A DNA stretch of 64,000 bases from Alnus glutinosa (Eukaryota > Streptophyta > Magnoliopsida > Fagales > Betulaceae), in contig NC_084892.1 of the NCBI RefSeq assembly GCF_958979055.1, positions 2,683,501 through 2,747,500 of the forward strand, read 5' to 3'. A program made the position numbers and the translations under genes. Positions 25,910 to 37,331 of the stretch are shown one piece after another; the stretch's first letter is position 1, and each line of letters begins with the position of its first letter. The notes beneath the pieces were generated by a model. The model searched no databases. It was not told the origin of the DNA and was given only the letters and a program-made list of their open reading frames with translations.

Positions 25910-26443
25910 TTTTTTGAAGAAATTCTCCGTTTATAATAGAATAATGTTATCTATTATATTTTTATCGACAATTAATAGTAACCTGACAATCACAATTAAT
26001 TATTAAACTTTTTTTTAATAAATAATAATAATAATAAATTACAAAGAACAATGGATGTGTGTATTTATATTCCCGGGCGATACGCAGAGATACGAAGCAG
26101 GCTTCAAAAATTAAGCTAGATATACACCATCTTCTAAGCCGAGATGTTATATATATTCATCAGATCTTCTTTTCCTTTCTGTCTAAACAATATAACTTAG
26201 AAGTGAAAAAAACTACAAGCTGACAATTTTATTACAGTGTATATATATATAAGATTCACTTTTTTAAGGAATCTCAAAGATCTAGAAACCCCCTAATTAC
26301 AACAAATGAAAGCTAATTGACACTATCATCTCAGTCGAATGAGATAGTAATAGAATAAAATGTGATTTCTGAAGCTTCCCCGAAACAAATCCGACTGGAG
26401 ATTAATTTCGATCACCCTCAAACTGTATATTCATGTACGTCAA
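24464..26443. other. Intergenic region, no gene seen
   Basis: The 3' flanks of the SAP4-like gene (plus) and of the first PAP gene (minus) converge here. AT-rich, with an (AT)n tract at 25878-25905. Short open frames at 25540-25860 have no recognisable similarity. Confidence 0.55.
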
Positions 26444-29400
26444 CTAAAGTTCTTCCTTAAGAGACGATGATAATCCTTGGTCCACAACATCCGGCCAGCA
26501 GGCTTTGGAGGTGCTTAAGCTTTCAAACCAGAGCTGGTCTGCCACAACTGAGTTGGAGTCATTGTTGCGGTGCCACGACCAATGCGCATGTGTCTCGTTT
26601 TCTATTCTCAGCCGTCCATGTCCAAAACTTGCCTCCCGGTACAAGGAAAGAGGGGAAACTGGGTTCTTGAACCTACATATATATATATGCATGTCAATTT
26701 TTCCATAAATTAGCAAATACATAGATATATATTATTAATCAATGGACAAATTATGTCACAAAAGAAAATCATCACTTGAGTTTTGATATCTGATTCTCAA
26801 TTTCAGTTAAATATTTTTCTCCAGTCTCACTTGTTATAGCATGTGTTAAATTAAATATGAATTAAATAATTAAATTCACCACTTTCTACCAAAGAGCAAC
26901 ATTTTAGATTGAAGTTTTGTAACAAGATGGAAGTTGTGGTCACCTTAAGGGCAATGCAGTTATCCAAAAACTAAGCTTTTACATCGATAAGAAATAATGA
27001 ATTTAATCATTTATTTATATGTAAGTTTAAACTCTTTCTTAATAAGTAAGACCTAAAAAGTGTTGAATCTTTAAATAAAATTAAAAGCAAATGACGGAAA
27101 CACTTGATCTTGGAACATTTTGGTTTAATACCATATTAAATTACTAATTATCTTAAGATCTTAAAGTAAATTTACTTATTTAATATTAAAAAAAAAAGAA
27201 AAAAAAAGAGGCTCAAAACCTTGATGCATGGATACTTACTTTAATGCTAGTCCTTCTCGGTTCCCTCCATCACCAATGGTCACATACACCGGACCACATT
27301 GGTTCTCCTCGTTGTTGTAAACCCTAGTCTGTCATCCATAAATGCAGTGATTAAGAGATAGCTAGAAAACCATGAAAGTTTGAAGGATTATTGTTAATCG
27401 AGAAAACAACACACGAATATGTGACTTACGAATCTTTCGTATGCATGAACATGACCGGAAAAAACCACGTCGACGCGTGCCTCATATAGCAACTCTTCCA
27501 TGGATTTTCTCATGCTTTCTCCTTCACCTTGATGGGCGGTATTAGTGTTATACCACGGCGCATGCAAGAGCACAACCATCCATTGCGTCTTTTTCCGGTC
27601 GACTTGAGCCAAATCAGCCTCCAGCCACTTGTACTGAGATGATTTTGCATCAAAATCTGCATAGGATCCTAACATAATAACGTGAGTCCCAGCAACGTCG
27701 AACGAGTAATACAAATTTGAGGTGGATCCACTCTCTTCGTATGGCATTAGCCACCGGGCATTGTAGGCCGTGAATCCCTGGGGGTGGATGATCGGGAAGA
27801 TCTCCATCTCGTGGTTCCCTTCGGTCACCATCCATGGGCGGCGAGTCGCGTATGGCTCGACTAGGCGTCCAAATGAATCCCACAGTGGCTGCTGGAAATC
27901 GGCGTAAGATAAATCCCCCGGTAACAAAAACACGTCGTAGTCCTCGCTATCAACATGTGCTAGGGTTGAGGCAGTCCATTCTGTTTGTCCCAAGTCTCCT
28001 GCAAACAAAAATAGCGATGTTTCAAGCTGATCCAGGAAATTCATTGTTATGACACTTAATTTTTGTTGTCACCTCCTTAATTAAATGGCCCAGAACCGAT
28101 AGGGGTATCAGAATAAATGTCTGATTTCGAGCCTCTTCACCATCATTTACTTTATATTTCAACTACATATTAAGCCTCAGTTATTAATGGAAAGTTTGTG
28201 TACGTATATGACCATCCAGCCTCAAAATTGTCCGTAAATCACTAATTATTTCAAAATTTTAAACTGATATATAGAAAATAATTTATTTAATAAATTAATT
28301 AATATTCTAGCACTTTTTTACGTGTGTTTCTTACCAATCTCTTGTTGGAATCTTGGGGTAGGCGGCTGAATTTAACTGGACCAATATCATTTTTTGGGCC
28401 TATATCTAAATTTGAACTTTGGCTAGGCTGCTATATCTAAATTTGGGCTAAATATGCCCCACGTTGCACTAGTCCAGCTGCTGATTCACACGCCGAGAAC
28501 AATTTCGGGAGTAATCTGATTCCAATCAGATCGATGAATCTCCATTGGAGTTTCGGCCATAGCACCACTTGAGGAGAGTGTATATTTGAAATGGGGGTGG
28601 CGGATCAGACAACACACAACCTATTTTAATTTAGATAGAGTAAATAACGGAGATAAGATACTTATTTTAAAAATTTAAGTTGATAAGAAAGTTAAATTTA
28701 TTCATTTAATTAAGAAAAATGTTTTTTTTTTTTTTTTTCATATCTTTTGTCCTTCTCTGTACCTCGAAGATGGATAAATCTACCATTGAATCGATAGAAC
28801 TCATATGGAAAAGAGATGAATATGAATTCTACAGATTTAATAATGAATTACTTTGCAAAAAAGAAAAATGTGTAACAACTCTCTTTAATTAACACTTTAA
28901 CATTAAATTTTAAAAATAACTAGCGATTTAACGTTAGCTCATACATGCATTTATGAGTTTTTTTTTTTTTTTTTTTTGGGTGAATATATATGTCCGTAGA
29001 GAAAGAGAAATTCCCAAAGACTTGCAGCCAAGCTGTTAACCGTGTGCTAAGATTTCTAAGTTGACGCATGCGCGCGGTATCCGAGGCAGGCGTGACCTAA
29101 TTCAGGCTTGAAAAACTTGTTCCATATGCAAGCTAATGCCGATAGCACAAGAAGAACATGAGTCACATGACAAGACACCCAACTTCAATTCATGCAACCT
29201 TTTTCAAACCAGTAGTGTTGTTCACTCCTTTCGATTTATGACGGCTTTGCTTAGACTTAAAGCAGTAATAACCTAACCGGCTAACTCGTCCGAAACGTTG
29301 GACAAAAAAACACCCTCAGATTCTTTTTCATATTTCAAAGGAATAGGCAAAATAAATAAGCGGTCATGATTTAATATCGAAATTAATTAAGGTCATGACT

Positions 29401-29955
29401 TACCGACAACTGCAAACTCAATGGGAAATCCCGAAGGTGGCGTCCTGAAGGAAAACTCCGGGCCTGACTCTCCACACCTGTAGAAATGGGTGGTGCTGGG
29501 CTTTAAGGGTCCAATCTTAACGTGGTGGATCTCGCCTGAGCTGTAAAAGAAGTACTTATATGATGTGTGTTCTCCGGTTGCCTCTGCATTGTATTTTCCC
29601 GGTGCTTCTCCATATTCCACGATCGACTTCGAATGTTCGGTATCAGTAACCCATGAAACTCTGAAATGGTCCTTCCCCGCCAATGAAATATGCACCTAAT
29701 TATTAAAAGTTTGTACGCAATGAAAAATAATTAAGTAATATGGGTGATGGGTATGTCTTGTTGAGAAAGAGAAATATTTTATGAAGACAAAGAGATTGAA
29801 GAGACCTGTTGGGGATCGGAGTCCGATCGGTTATGTGGAGTGAATACCATTGGGCGAGGTGGTTGCCGAGAAAGATAACCCTGTGATTGTAGGAGTTGAG
29901 GGAAGAGAACTAAGAATACGAGGAGAGGGAAAGCGCGTAGGTACAATTTCTCCAT
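26444..29955 (-). CDS. Purple acid phosphatase A, PAP22-like
   Basis: Five exons join in frame to 442 codons: 29806-29955, 29404-29695, 27430-27998, 27240-27328, 26444-26672. The product hydrolyses phosphate monoesters with a dinuclear Fe-metal centre in the secretory pathway. A signal peptide (LYLRAFPLLVFLVLFPQLL) comes first, then a fibronectin-like PAP N-domain (residues 51-147) and the metallophosphoesterase domain. All seven metal ligands are present: D149 (GDLG), D176 and Y179 (GDLSYAD), N209 (GNHE), H293 (HAPWY), H330 and H332 (GHVHAYER). It ends in KEEL, a fit to the PROSITE ER-retrieval pattern. It forms a tandem pair with the gene at 39570-44558, identical in intron phase. A TATA box lies at 30011-30020 and a PHR1-type site at 30124-30131. 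Arabidopsis PAP22 is the closest relative I recall. Confidence 0.94.
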
Positions 29956-30010
29956 TGTCGAAGTGTTTAAAGCAGAAAGATATATATTAGACTTCTGGAG
30001 ATTCCAGTTC

Positions 30011-30020
30011 TATATATATA
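30011..30020 (-). promoter_or_regulatory. TATA box of PAP A
   Basis: TTATATATATA on the minus strand, 56-65 bases before the ATG, at the right distance for a short 5'UTR. Confidence 0.55.
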
Positions 30021-30123
30021 AGGAGGAGGGGGAGAGAAAGTGGGGTTTGAGAGTTTGGAAAATATCATCGCTAGCTAGATTTCAATGGCGTCAAGGAAGC
30101 CCACCTTAATTCGAATAATTTTT

Positions 30124-30131
30124 GGATATGC
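30124..30131 (-). promoter_or_regulatory. P1BS-like site (GNATATNC) upstream of PAP A
   Basis: GGATATGC on the plus strand, which also fits the motif when reversed, lies about 170 bases before the PAP A start. The surrounding CTTGGATATGCTTGCA-like sequence is conserved at about the same distance before PAP B (44714-44721). P1BS is the binding site of PHR1-type phosphate-starvation regulators. Confidence 0.5.
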
Positions 30132-30302
30132 TTGCAGCAATTAATCTATGACCACACAACATAGTTCGTCAATTAATTCCTTGGTCTCTTGGCTCTACTC
30201 GCTAGCTGCTTAAAGGCTCGGCTTGGCTATGAACCAAACTATTTTTTTTAATTTTTAAAGCCCAAAATCAGTAGGAAGACATTCACCTCTACATTTTCTC
30301 AT

Positions 30303-30437
30303 GAGCAATGCTACACATTCCACATAATCTCATGTGATCTATTATTTTAAAAAATACATCACCATCTCATGAAATTGTGACACATCATTTGAAAATTAAA
30401 TTTCGAAGAGAAATTTTAGAGAAGTACAACATTTCTT
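30303..30437. mobile_element. MITE related to the copy in URH1 intron 5
   Basis: It shares CTATTATTTT.AAAAATA and ATCACCATCTCAT with 2284-2465 and has the same inverted arrangement, ending in GAAGTACAACATTTC against AATGCTACACATTCC at the start. Boundaries approximate. Confidence 0.45.
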
Positions 30438-30891
30438 TTTTCTCATTTATACGCTACATGTAATGCTATATATATATGATTTCCTCGGACTCTCGGTGGC
30501 CGAGGTTTGGGGCTTATTTAAATAACAGAAATGCTACTTTGTATTATCTTCTTCTTTCTTCTTTTTCTACTGATGTAACATTATATATATATATATATTC
30601 TTTTTAATTAAAATTGATCTAGAGGTAAATTGGCAATGCCACATTAGCAGAGAATGACCAAAGAAAAATGTACGTATAACACATTTCATTTCGAGAAATG
30701 TTAGAAGTATCAAATTTTTGCCAAGATATGAGTTCCAAAATTATATGGACCTTGTTAATTGGTATCTGTACAATTTCTTTTTATTAATTGTTTTGATCGA
30801 TTTTCTTCAATAAAAAAATTTCACATCATCTTAATACTAATTTCTTAGTAAAATTAAAAATTTAATACCCCTAATATTTCTCATTAAGTCA

Positions 30892-31163
30892 TTACGGTGT
30901 TGTCTCCATCCAATAAAATGAAAAGTCAATGCGAATTACTCAAGGTCTCTGAAATTTCCTTTTCCTTTTTCTTTTTCTTCTTCTTCTTCTTTTTTTATTT
31001 TATTTTCTTTTCTTTTTATAAAGCTAGGCGTGCTAAAAACAAAAATTTCTTACAATTTGTTGTCCGAAGAACACTTAATTTAGACAACCAATTATTAAAA
31101 TTCCTTGAGTACGTAATTCCCATTGACTTTTCATTTTATTGGATGGAGACGACACCGTAAGGA
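30892..31163. mobile_element. MITE with ~55-bp terminal inverted repeats
   Basis: The left end TTACGGTGTTGTCTCCATCC runs on to GAAAAGTCAATGCGAATTAC and CTCAAGG. The right end is its complement with few changes (CTTGAGTACGTAATTCCCATT ... GGATGGAGACGACACCGTAA). The interior is a pyrimidine-rich non-coding filler of about 150 bp. Confidence 0.7.
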
Positions 31164-32524
31164 GTACTTATAATTGTGTGGTTATTAGAATATTGAGCTT
31201 CTAAGAAGCTGCCAAAAAAAAAACTTGTTGAGGGTCCAAAAGACTGATTTTTGCTGCCTTGTCTGGTAGATGACCAGCTAGAAGTTTCCTTCGGATCCCG
31301 ATAAATTATGTTAATTAATTCAAATTATATATATATGATGTGCAAATACAGCATGAGATGATGTGATGAGACTGCTCTTTCTTTTAAAAAAAAAATAAAA
31401 AATTACAATTAGTTATATTAATTGATCTAAGAGACTAACTTTAAAGAAATTAATACTATTCAAATATTGGTTCAAGTAAAAAATGGTTGTATCATATCGC
31501 AGCATATGAGTTGGGGATTTTGAAGTACTATAGTTAATTACGTGCATTGTATTTACATTGATAATAAGAGAAGTTTTGTGACAAATTAAGATTTTGAATG
31601 ACGGACAAAAAATCTGGTGCAATAGGGCAAGTAATCTCATATGAAAGCATAGACAGACCCTACTTATTTGGACAGGCTGAACAAGTGGGAAGCTCGAACT
31701 ATCAAAACATCTGTTAACGTTCAAACAGGTAAAACTTACTCATATATATACTCTCACACGGCCTATCTTCTTGCAATGTAATCGGACAAGATGCTAGACC
31801 CAGATCCGAATCTCAAATTCTCTTGATTCAGCTATCAAAGCTCTCTCTAGACTCTTTTCCTGATCAACTGCACTAAAAGTATATACCGAGCAAGTATCTA
31901 TATGTATAGCATATATACAAAGTTAATTAGTCACAGGCTTTAACCATGTACCGAGAAAAAGAGCCCGAATTGGTTGATCAGATAGTCGGTTGGCAAGCTT
32001 ATTTGCACAAACCATGCCCTTCAAAGAGGAAAAAACCAACCTTCAAAAGGGGATTTGCAAATAAAAGGATTGGATTTGGCTTAATTAGCTTCTAAATCTG
32101 ACATGTAAAAGCTGCAATTGCCTCTAAAATTAGCTGCGAGTGAGTCACCCATGAAGGAAACATTAATGCTAATCGGCTTAAAGAAGTGGCCGCATGCACG
32201 GCAAAACTTCCCAAGAGGGGTTCAAGAATGGCCACAAATTCAGCCTAATGGAGGCTGCAACAGTCAACAAAAGTGGCTCACAATTAATGGGGTATCTATG
32301 TGACACATGCAAATTAAATCTCCTCAATAGGTCTTATTCAAAACGAACCCTAAGGGCATATATTATGCCCTATTTTGATATGAAAAATGCTCAAGCTAGC
32401 ATTTTGAAGTACTGCTAAACTACAGTCAATGCATATATAACCCATTACATATTTATCTCCTTTATATGCCAATAACAATATTGCTGTATTGAAGGCATGA
32501 TTGCGGCTTTTACATGTCAGATCC

Positions 32525-33435
32525 TTATGCTCTGTTTGGCATTAGAAATGAATAATTATTTCATCCGGGTTTTTTCTAAAACTTACCCACCCGCCTAAAA
32601 ATCCGAATTTTGACCCGAATTTTGAGTCCACTTGACTGTCTTTCAGATTAATGGTGGGACCAAGCGCAGAAAAAGTTGACTCAAAAAAAATATTAATATT
32701 AATATTAATAATTTAAATCAATATAAAATAAAAGAAATTAATATTAATAATTTAAATAAAAAAAATAAAAGAAATTAAAAAAAAAAACAGAGGGGTGGCT
32801 GCCAGCCCTTGGGGGAGGCCGCGCGGCCACCCCCGACCCTGGGGGGAGGCCTCGCGGCCTCCCCCGAGTACTGGGGGTGGCCGCGCGGCCACCCCAGACC
32901 CTTGGGGGTAGCCGCGCGGCCGCCCCCCAGTACTGCGGGTGGCCGTGCGGCCACCCCCGACCCTTGGGGGAGGCCGCGCGGCCTCCCCCGAGTACTGGGG
33001 GTGGCCGCACGGCCACCCCCGACCCTTGGGGGTGGCTGAGCGGCCTCCCCCGACTACTGGGGGTGGCCACGCGGCCACCCCTGACCTCCTCAGGGGGTGG
33101 CGCGCGGCCACCCCTTTCTTCATTTTTTTTTAATTTTTTTTAATTTTTAATTTTGATTTCAATTATTTTTTTTTAAAAAAAATTATTTATTTATTTTTAA
33201 TTAAATAATCAATATATAATAAATTATTATTATTTAAATTATTATTTCACATAACTTTTTAAAATACCAATCATTATACACAACTTTTTAAACTTTCAAT
33301 CATTTCTTACCATTAAAATATAATATTTTTCAATCTCAAAATTTAACACTCAAACACAATTTTTTACCTCGATATTTGTAAATAAAATTAGAATTCAATT
33401 CTAATTCTCAAAATTCAATACCCAAATACACCATT
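32525..33435. mobile_element. Probable transposon relic carrying a GC-rich minisatellite core
   Basis: AT-rich flanks begin near TCTGTTTGGCATTAGAAATG and end near CCCAAATACACCATTAGCAG. They enclose an abrupt GC-rich core (32791-33117). The ends pair only loosely as inverted repeats, and no target duplication was found, so the extent is a guess. The architecture, AT-rich arms around a GGTGGCC-rich core, resembles the better-defined element at 37332-38110. Confidence 0.35.
32791..33117. repeat. GC-rich minisatellite, ~31-bp units
   Basis: About ten units of 31 bp. Each has a self-complementary core of the type GGGGTGGCCGCGCGGCCACC, and the spacers alternate between GACCCTTG and GAGTACTG, giving a 62-bp higher-order period. 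GC content is far above the surroundings. Spurious Pro/Gly/Arg frames cross it in several phases on both strands; none is a real gene. Confidence 0.9.
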
Positions 33436-33874
33436 AGCAGCTCTTTAGTTTGTCCATTTAAAGCTTGCTTTTTGCTGAATTATTTTTCTTGTTAAATTAA
33501 AGGAAACATTGAAACCAGTAGTGGCTCCTAAACCTAAGCCTTCTTCTCAAAAGCTAGCCGAGCTGAAAGATAATGAGACCCATTGATTGGAACTCAAAGT
33601 TTTGGATGATCAGTGTTTATATTTAATTAATACTGATCGATGAACTTTACACGCTTTTCCTTTCATTTTCCCAAAAAAAAAAAAAAAATTCAAATACCCA
33701 AACGCAGGGCAATCTGCATGGACCACTGAAGATGGCTGGGGGACTCATAGTCATTGAATTAAACAAGCAGCCGGAAATTCTTTGTCACTACCAACTACTT
33801 TTAAAACTACACTCCAGCCGCTGCAAACCCTAAGGGCTGACTGTGAGAGTTATCCTTGCGTTCTCATTTTGCGT

Positions 33875-33914
<40 letters not shown>

Positions 33915-34171
33915 GGTTGAGACGTGCATGACATGGCCCTTGTACGAGAGATTCTCAGTCAAATGTTGTTCTGTCATAACTCGATTAACAAGAAGAGTTT
34001 TAACATATTTAACGTCAGCTTTGATCGTGCGCACAAGTAATTAATTATATATGACTAATCATCAGAATATCCCCAAGAATCTACTTTTGGGAAACAAATA
34101 TACCTATGAACCCAAATTACCTATGAGATGGAGGTTTTGTCTACACCCTTGGCCGGTTAGTACATAGTAGT

Positions 34172-34341
34172 CAGGGGCGGAGCCAGCCCCCAAGTTAGGG
34201 GCTAAATTGAAAAAAAAAAATTTAGAGGGGCTAAAATTTGAAAAAATAATAAATTTTGAGGTAAAATTTTAATTTTTTTAAAATTTTTTTTAATTTTTTT
34301 TTTTTTTTGGGGGGAGAACCTTGAACGTGGCTCCGCCCCTG
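34172..34341. mobile_element. hAT-type MITE, 170 bp, with exact 8-bp target duplication
   Basis: The terminal inverted repeats CAGGGGCGGAGCCA are perfect over 14 bp. The flanks carry the identical 8-mer ATAGTAGT at 34164-34171 and 34342-34349. An 8-bp duplication with CAGGG ends is diagnostic of the hAT superfamily. The interior is A/T-rich and non-coding, so it is non-autonomous. Intact ends and duplication suggest fairly recent insertion. Confidence 0.88.
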
Positions 34342-34434
34342 ATAGTAGTCTTCTAAATTTTTAAATTTACCTCTAAATTTTATATTTTTTTATATAAATC
34401 TTTTTAAATGATTTTTTTATTTTTTGAAAAAATA

Positions 34435-34975
34435 CATTTTACCCTTAAAATTTAACCACTTTTTTACTTTTGCCTCCAATGTTTAAAAAGTGATAATGTA
34501 CTACTCCCAACAAAATTTTTGAAATTTTCAAGGTAAGCATTCTGTTAATTTTTTTATGTTTTCTTTAACAAAAATTAGTGAAAATACCTAAATGCCCATA
34601 TTTTTTATTTTTCTAAAAATAATAAGAAAAAAAAAGAGGGGAAAAAAAAAAAAAAAAAAAAACCACCCCCACGGCCCCATCCCCAAGGGGTCTTATTTGG
34701 CCAAGGGAGCCACCCTCCCCCCCTTCTTTTATTCTTTTATTTTTTATTTTTTTTTAAATGAGGGCATTTTAGAAATTAACATGTGTATATGGGGGCAATT
34801 TTTGTACAAAAAAATACATGTGCGTCGAACGTGAGCCATTTTCCGTAAAAGAAGACTGAAATTGCTAACTGAGTTTTGCATTGAAAATTTTAGAAACTTT
34901 GTTTGGGTATATTGCCACTTTTTAAACATTAGAGGCAAAAGTAAAAAAAATGGACAAACTTTATAGGGTAATCTA
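34435..34975. mobile_element. Non-autonomous element with long inverted repeats and GC core
   Basis: The left arm (TTTTTTACTTTTGCCTCCAA, TGTTTAAAAAGTG) is mirrored by the right arm (CACTTTTTAAACATTAGAGG, CAAAAGTAAAAAAAATGG) over well over 100 bp. Between them is a GC-rich core (CCACCCCCACGGCCCCATCC). Limits are approximate. Long arms suggest a Mutator-like (MULE) derivative. Confidence 0.55.
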
Positions 34976-35028
34976 TATTTTTTTTTTTCCTTTTTTTAAT
35001 TATTTTTTCTTCCCACAGTTTAATTTTT

Positions 35029-35546
35029 GGGTTAATTACCTTTTCTCCATAAACTACCGGTCATTGTCAATAATCAATATGCCACCACAAACTGACACTT
35101 CGATCGAAAGAGAGTATCCAACTACCACTTTTGTACCTTTAGCCGTCTTCCGTTAGGGAATCTTGTTAAATTGGACATAATATTCGATTTTTAGATGTTA
35201 AATTTTGTTAAAGACAGAAATGCCCTCAAACAGTAATTTAATAAAAAAAACATTTTTTTTTATAAAAGAAAAAAAATATGTAAATTACCAGCAGCCACCA
35301 CTTCTTTTTCCTTTTGTTATTTTTTATTTATATATATATATTTTAATTGTTTAATTTTAAGGTATTATATGTAAATTTGAAACTTGAGTTAGGATATTTA
35401 AGTCTTTTAACGAATTTGACTGACAAAAGAAGGGTAAATGTACGAAAAGGGTAGTTGCATGCTCTCTTCGATCTGGTCAATGTGTTAGTTCTTGATGGCA
35501 TATTGACAATGGCCGGTAGCTCATGAGATAAAAAAGTAATTATCCC
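35029..35546. mobile_element. Mutator-like non-autonomous element with exact 9-bp target duplication
   Basis: It starts GGGTTAATTACC and ends with the near-complement TAATTATCCC. The arms stay complementary for about 150 bp (CATTGTCAATA..ATATGCCA; GATCGAA.GAGAG; CAACTACC). The flanks carry the identical 9-mer TTAATTTTT at 35020-35028 and 35547-35555, the duplication length typical of Mutator. No transposase. Confidence 0.8.
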
Positions 35547-35599
35547 TTAATTTTTGGTTCGGCCCTGCACCTTCCTCTTTAGATCAGATTCATCATATA

Positions 35600-36440
35600 G
35601 ACGTTCTCACGGCATGGCCGGTGTTGATCGTAAATTCGCCATAAATTTATTGGATTTAGATGGGAGATCGACCACGTAATCAGCAACAGATTAGGATCGA
35701 TCTATTCAGAAATATATACTTAATATTGCGATTTCTTCAAGAAATGCAATAATAAATTATCTCAAAAAGCACGACGACAAGAAATTATTGATTTAATAAG
35801 AGCATTTTGTCTGAACAAGAAAACAGAAAGTTGATTTGAGCAATCAACGTAACAACCATTCTAATTATTGGTTGTTTACTTACTAATTAAATTAAAGTAC
35901 AATTAAAATGGTTTAGATTCATTATCAAAAAAAAAAAAAAAAAAGTGGTTTAGATCTAGATTCGCGTTACACCTGGTATAATTTTCTTAAAATATTGTTT
36001 CATCGCTCAATAATCATTTATATATATATATATATATAAATATTTTATCAATCCCTACATGATCTCGATCCATCACGTTCACCAAATATTAATGTAATAA
36101 AAAACTAAAAACTTAGCCATCTAAAAAAAGTTTAAAGCTATAATTAATTTTATTATATTTTAAAATCGATTAAAAATATGAGTTTGAGATTAGATAATAG
36201 ATGTCGATTAATATAAAGTTTAGTATATGTAATAATGATCAATGATGAATTTGACAAAATATTCCAAGAAAAATTATTGAATAATATAATATTATGAAAA
36301 TTAAACTAGATATAACTTGAATCAATATTCAACTTAATAAATCTTATATAATAAAAGCATTCAAGTTCACATTCACACGTGCTTTTTATTTTTATTTTTA
36401 TTTTTTATGAATAATAACTGGATAAACCTTTCTAGTAATT
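35600..36440. other. AT-rich intergenic DNA, nothing recognised
   Basis: Contains an A-homopolymer near 35927-35943 and an (AT)n tract near 36021-36037. No gene, RNA or repeat family seen. Confidence 0.5.
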
Positions 36441-36673
36441 ATAGTCTTTCGTTTGTTGTAGAGACATGTTCTAAAAGACTACAACTACAAAAACTAAATA
36501 TAATAATCCACTTTTAGGCCAGGGAACATTTTATCTATGGAAGATTGAATTTGAAAATTTATAGTCTTTCGTTTGTTGTAGAGACATGTTCTAAAAGACT
36601 ACAACTACAAAAACTAAATATAATAATCCACTTTTAGGCCAGGGAACATTTTATCTATGGAAGATTGAATTTG

Positions 36674-36680
<7 letters not shown>
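36441..36680. repeat. Perfect 120-bp tandem duplication
   Basis: Positions 36441-36560 and 36561-36680 match base for base over essentially the whole 120 bp; only the last bases before the following (AT)n tract differ. A third, diverged partial copy (about 58 bp) follows at 36718-36775 after the AT tract. Confidence 0.93.
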
Positions 36681-36724
<44 letters not shown>

Positions 36725-37331
36725 ATAATCCACTTTTAATTAGGGCACATTTTATCTATGGAAGATTGAAAATATATATACGTAATGACGTAATGTCTTA
36801 CGCATGTGCTTCGACCAATCTACTCACCATCGGATCCACAAAGAAAACCTCTACATAAAATGGGCTTAGGTAACAACCAAGACTATAAATTTTGTTTGCG
36901 ACTTTTCCCGTTCTCCCGGTATGGGACAAGATTGCTGTCTTCCCAGCCAAAATATATGTATACTTCCGTGAGGTATAAGACAACATGTTTGAGATCGAGC
37001 AACCCAATGATGTGATCGAGTTTGTTTTTCTTTATACTTTTTTCTTTGAATATTGTTGACAAAAGACTAGATGATGTAAACTCCCTTATCGGCTATGGGA
37101 ACTTGTTAGTTAGTTGTACGTTACTGAAGGACTCCATGATAAAGGTGGAAGAAGAAGAAATATATTCAAAATAAATTTAACTATTTTGTTTTTCGAATAA
37201 GGGTTTTTTCCAAATTGAATAGGATTAAAGAAATTTCTGTAACCATGTCTATTCAATTGACAATTGATTCTTATATGCATTTTCAAAAATGCATGTATGA
37301 ATCACATATTCTGTTAATCCTATTAAAAATG

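Larger units (their letters stand above)
29956..32524. other. Intergenic region upstream of PAP A
   Basis: Promoter side of PAP A followed by AT-rich DNA with two MITEs (listed separately). The last part, 31740-32524, has no recognisable gene or repeat. Confidence 0.5.

Noticed and set aside
30897-31160. 87-codon frame rich in Phe
   Set aside because: It spans a MITE from end to end, with pyrimidine-rich filler; no domain.
32744-33143. Several overlapping Pro/Gly/Arg-rich open frames on both strands
   Set aside because: Produced by the 31-bp GC-rich tandem repeat, which is open in many phases; no start context or conserved domain.
36438-36680. Terminal repeats of a retroelement
   Set aside because: The copies are directly adjacent with no internal sequence; this is a simple tandem duplication.
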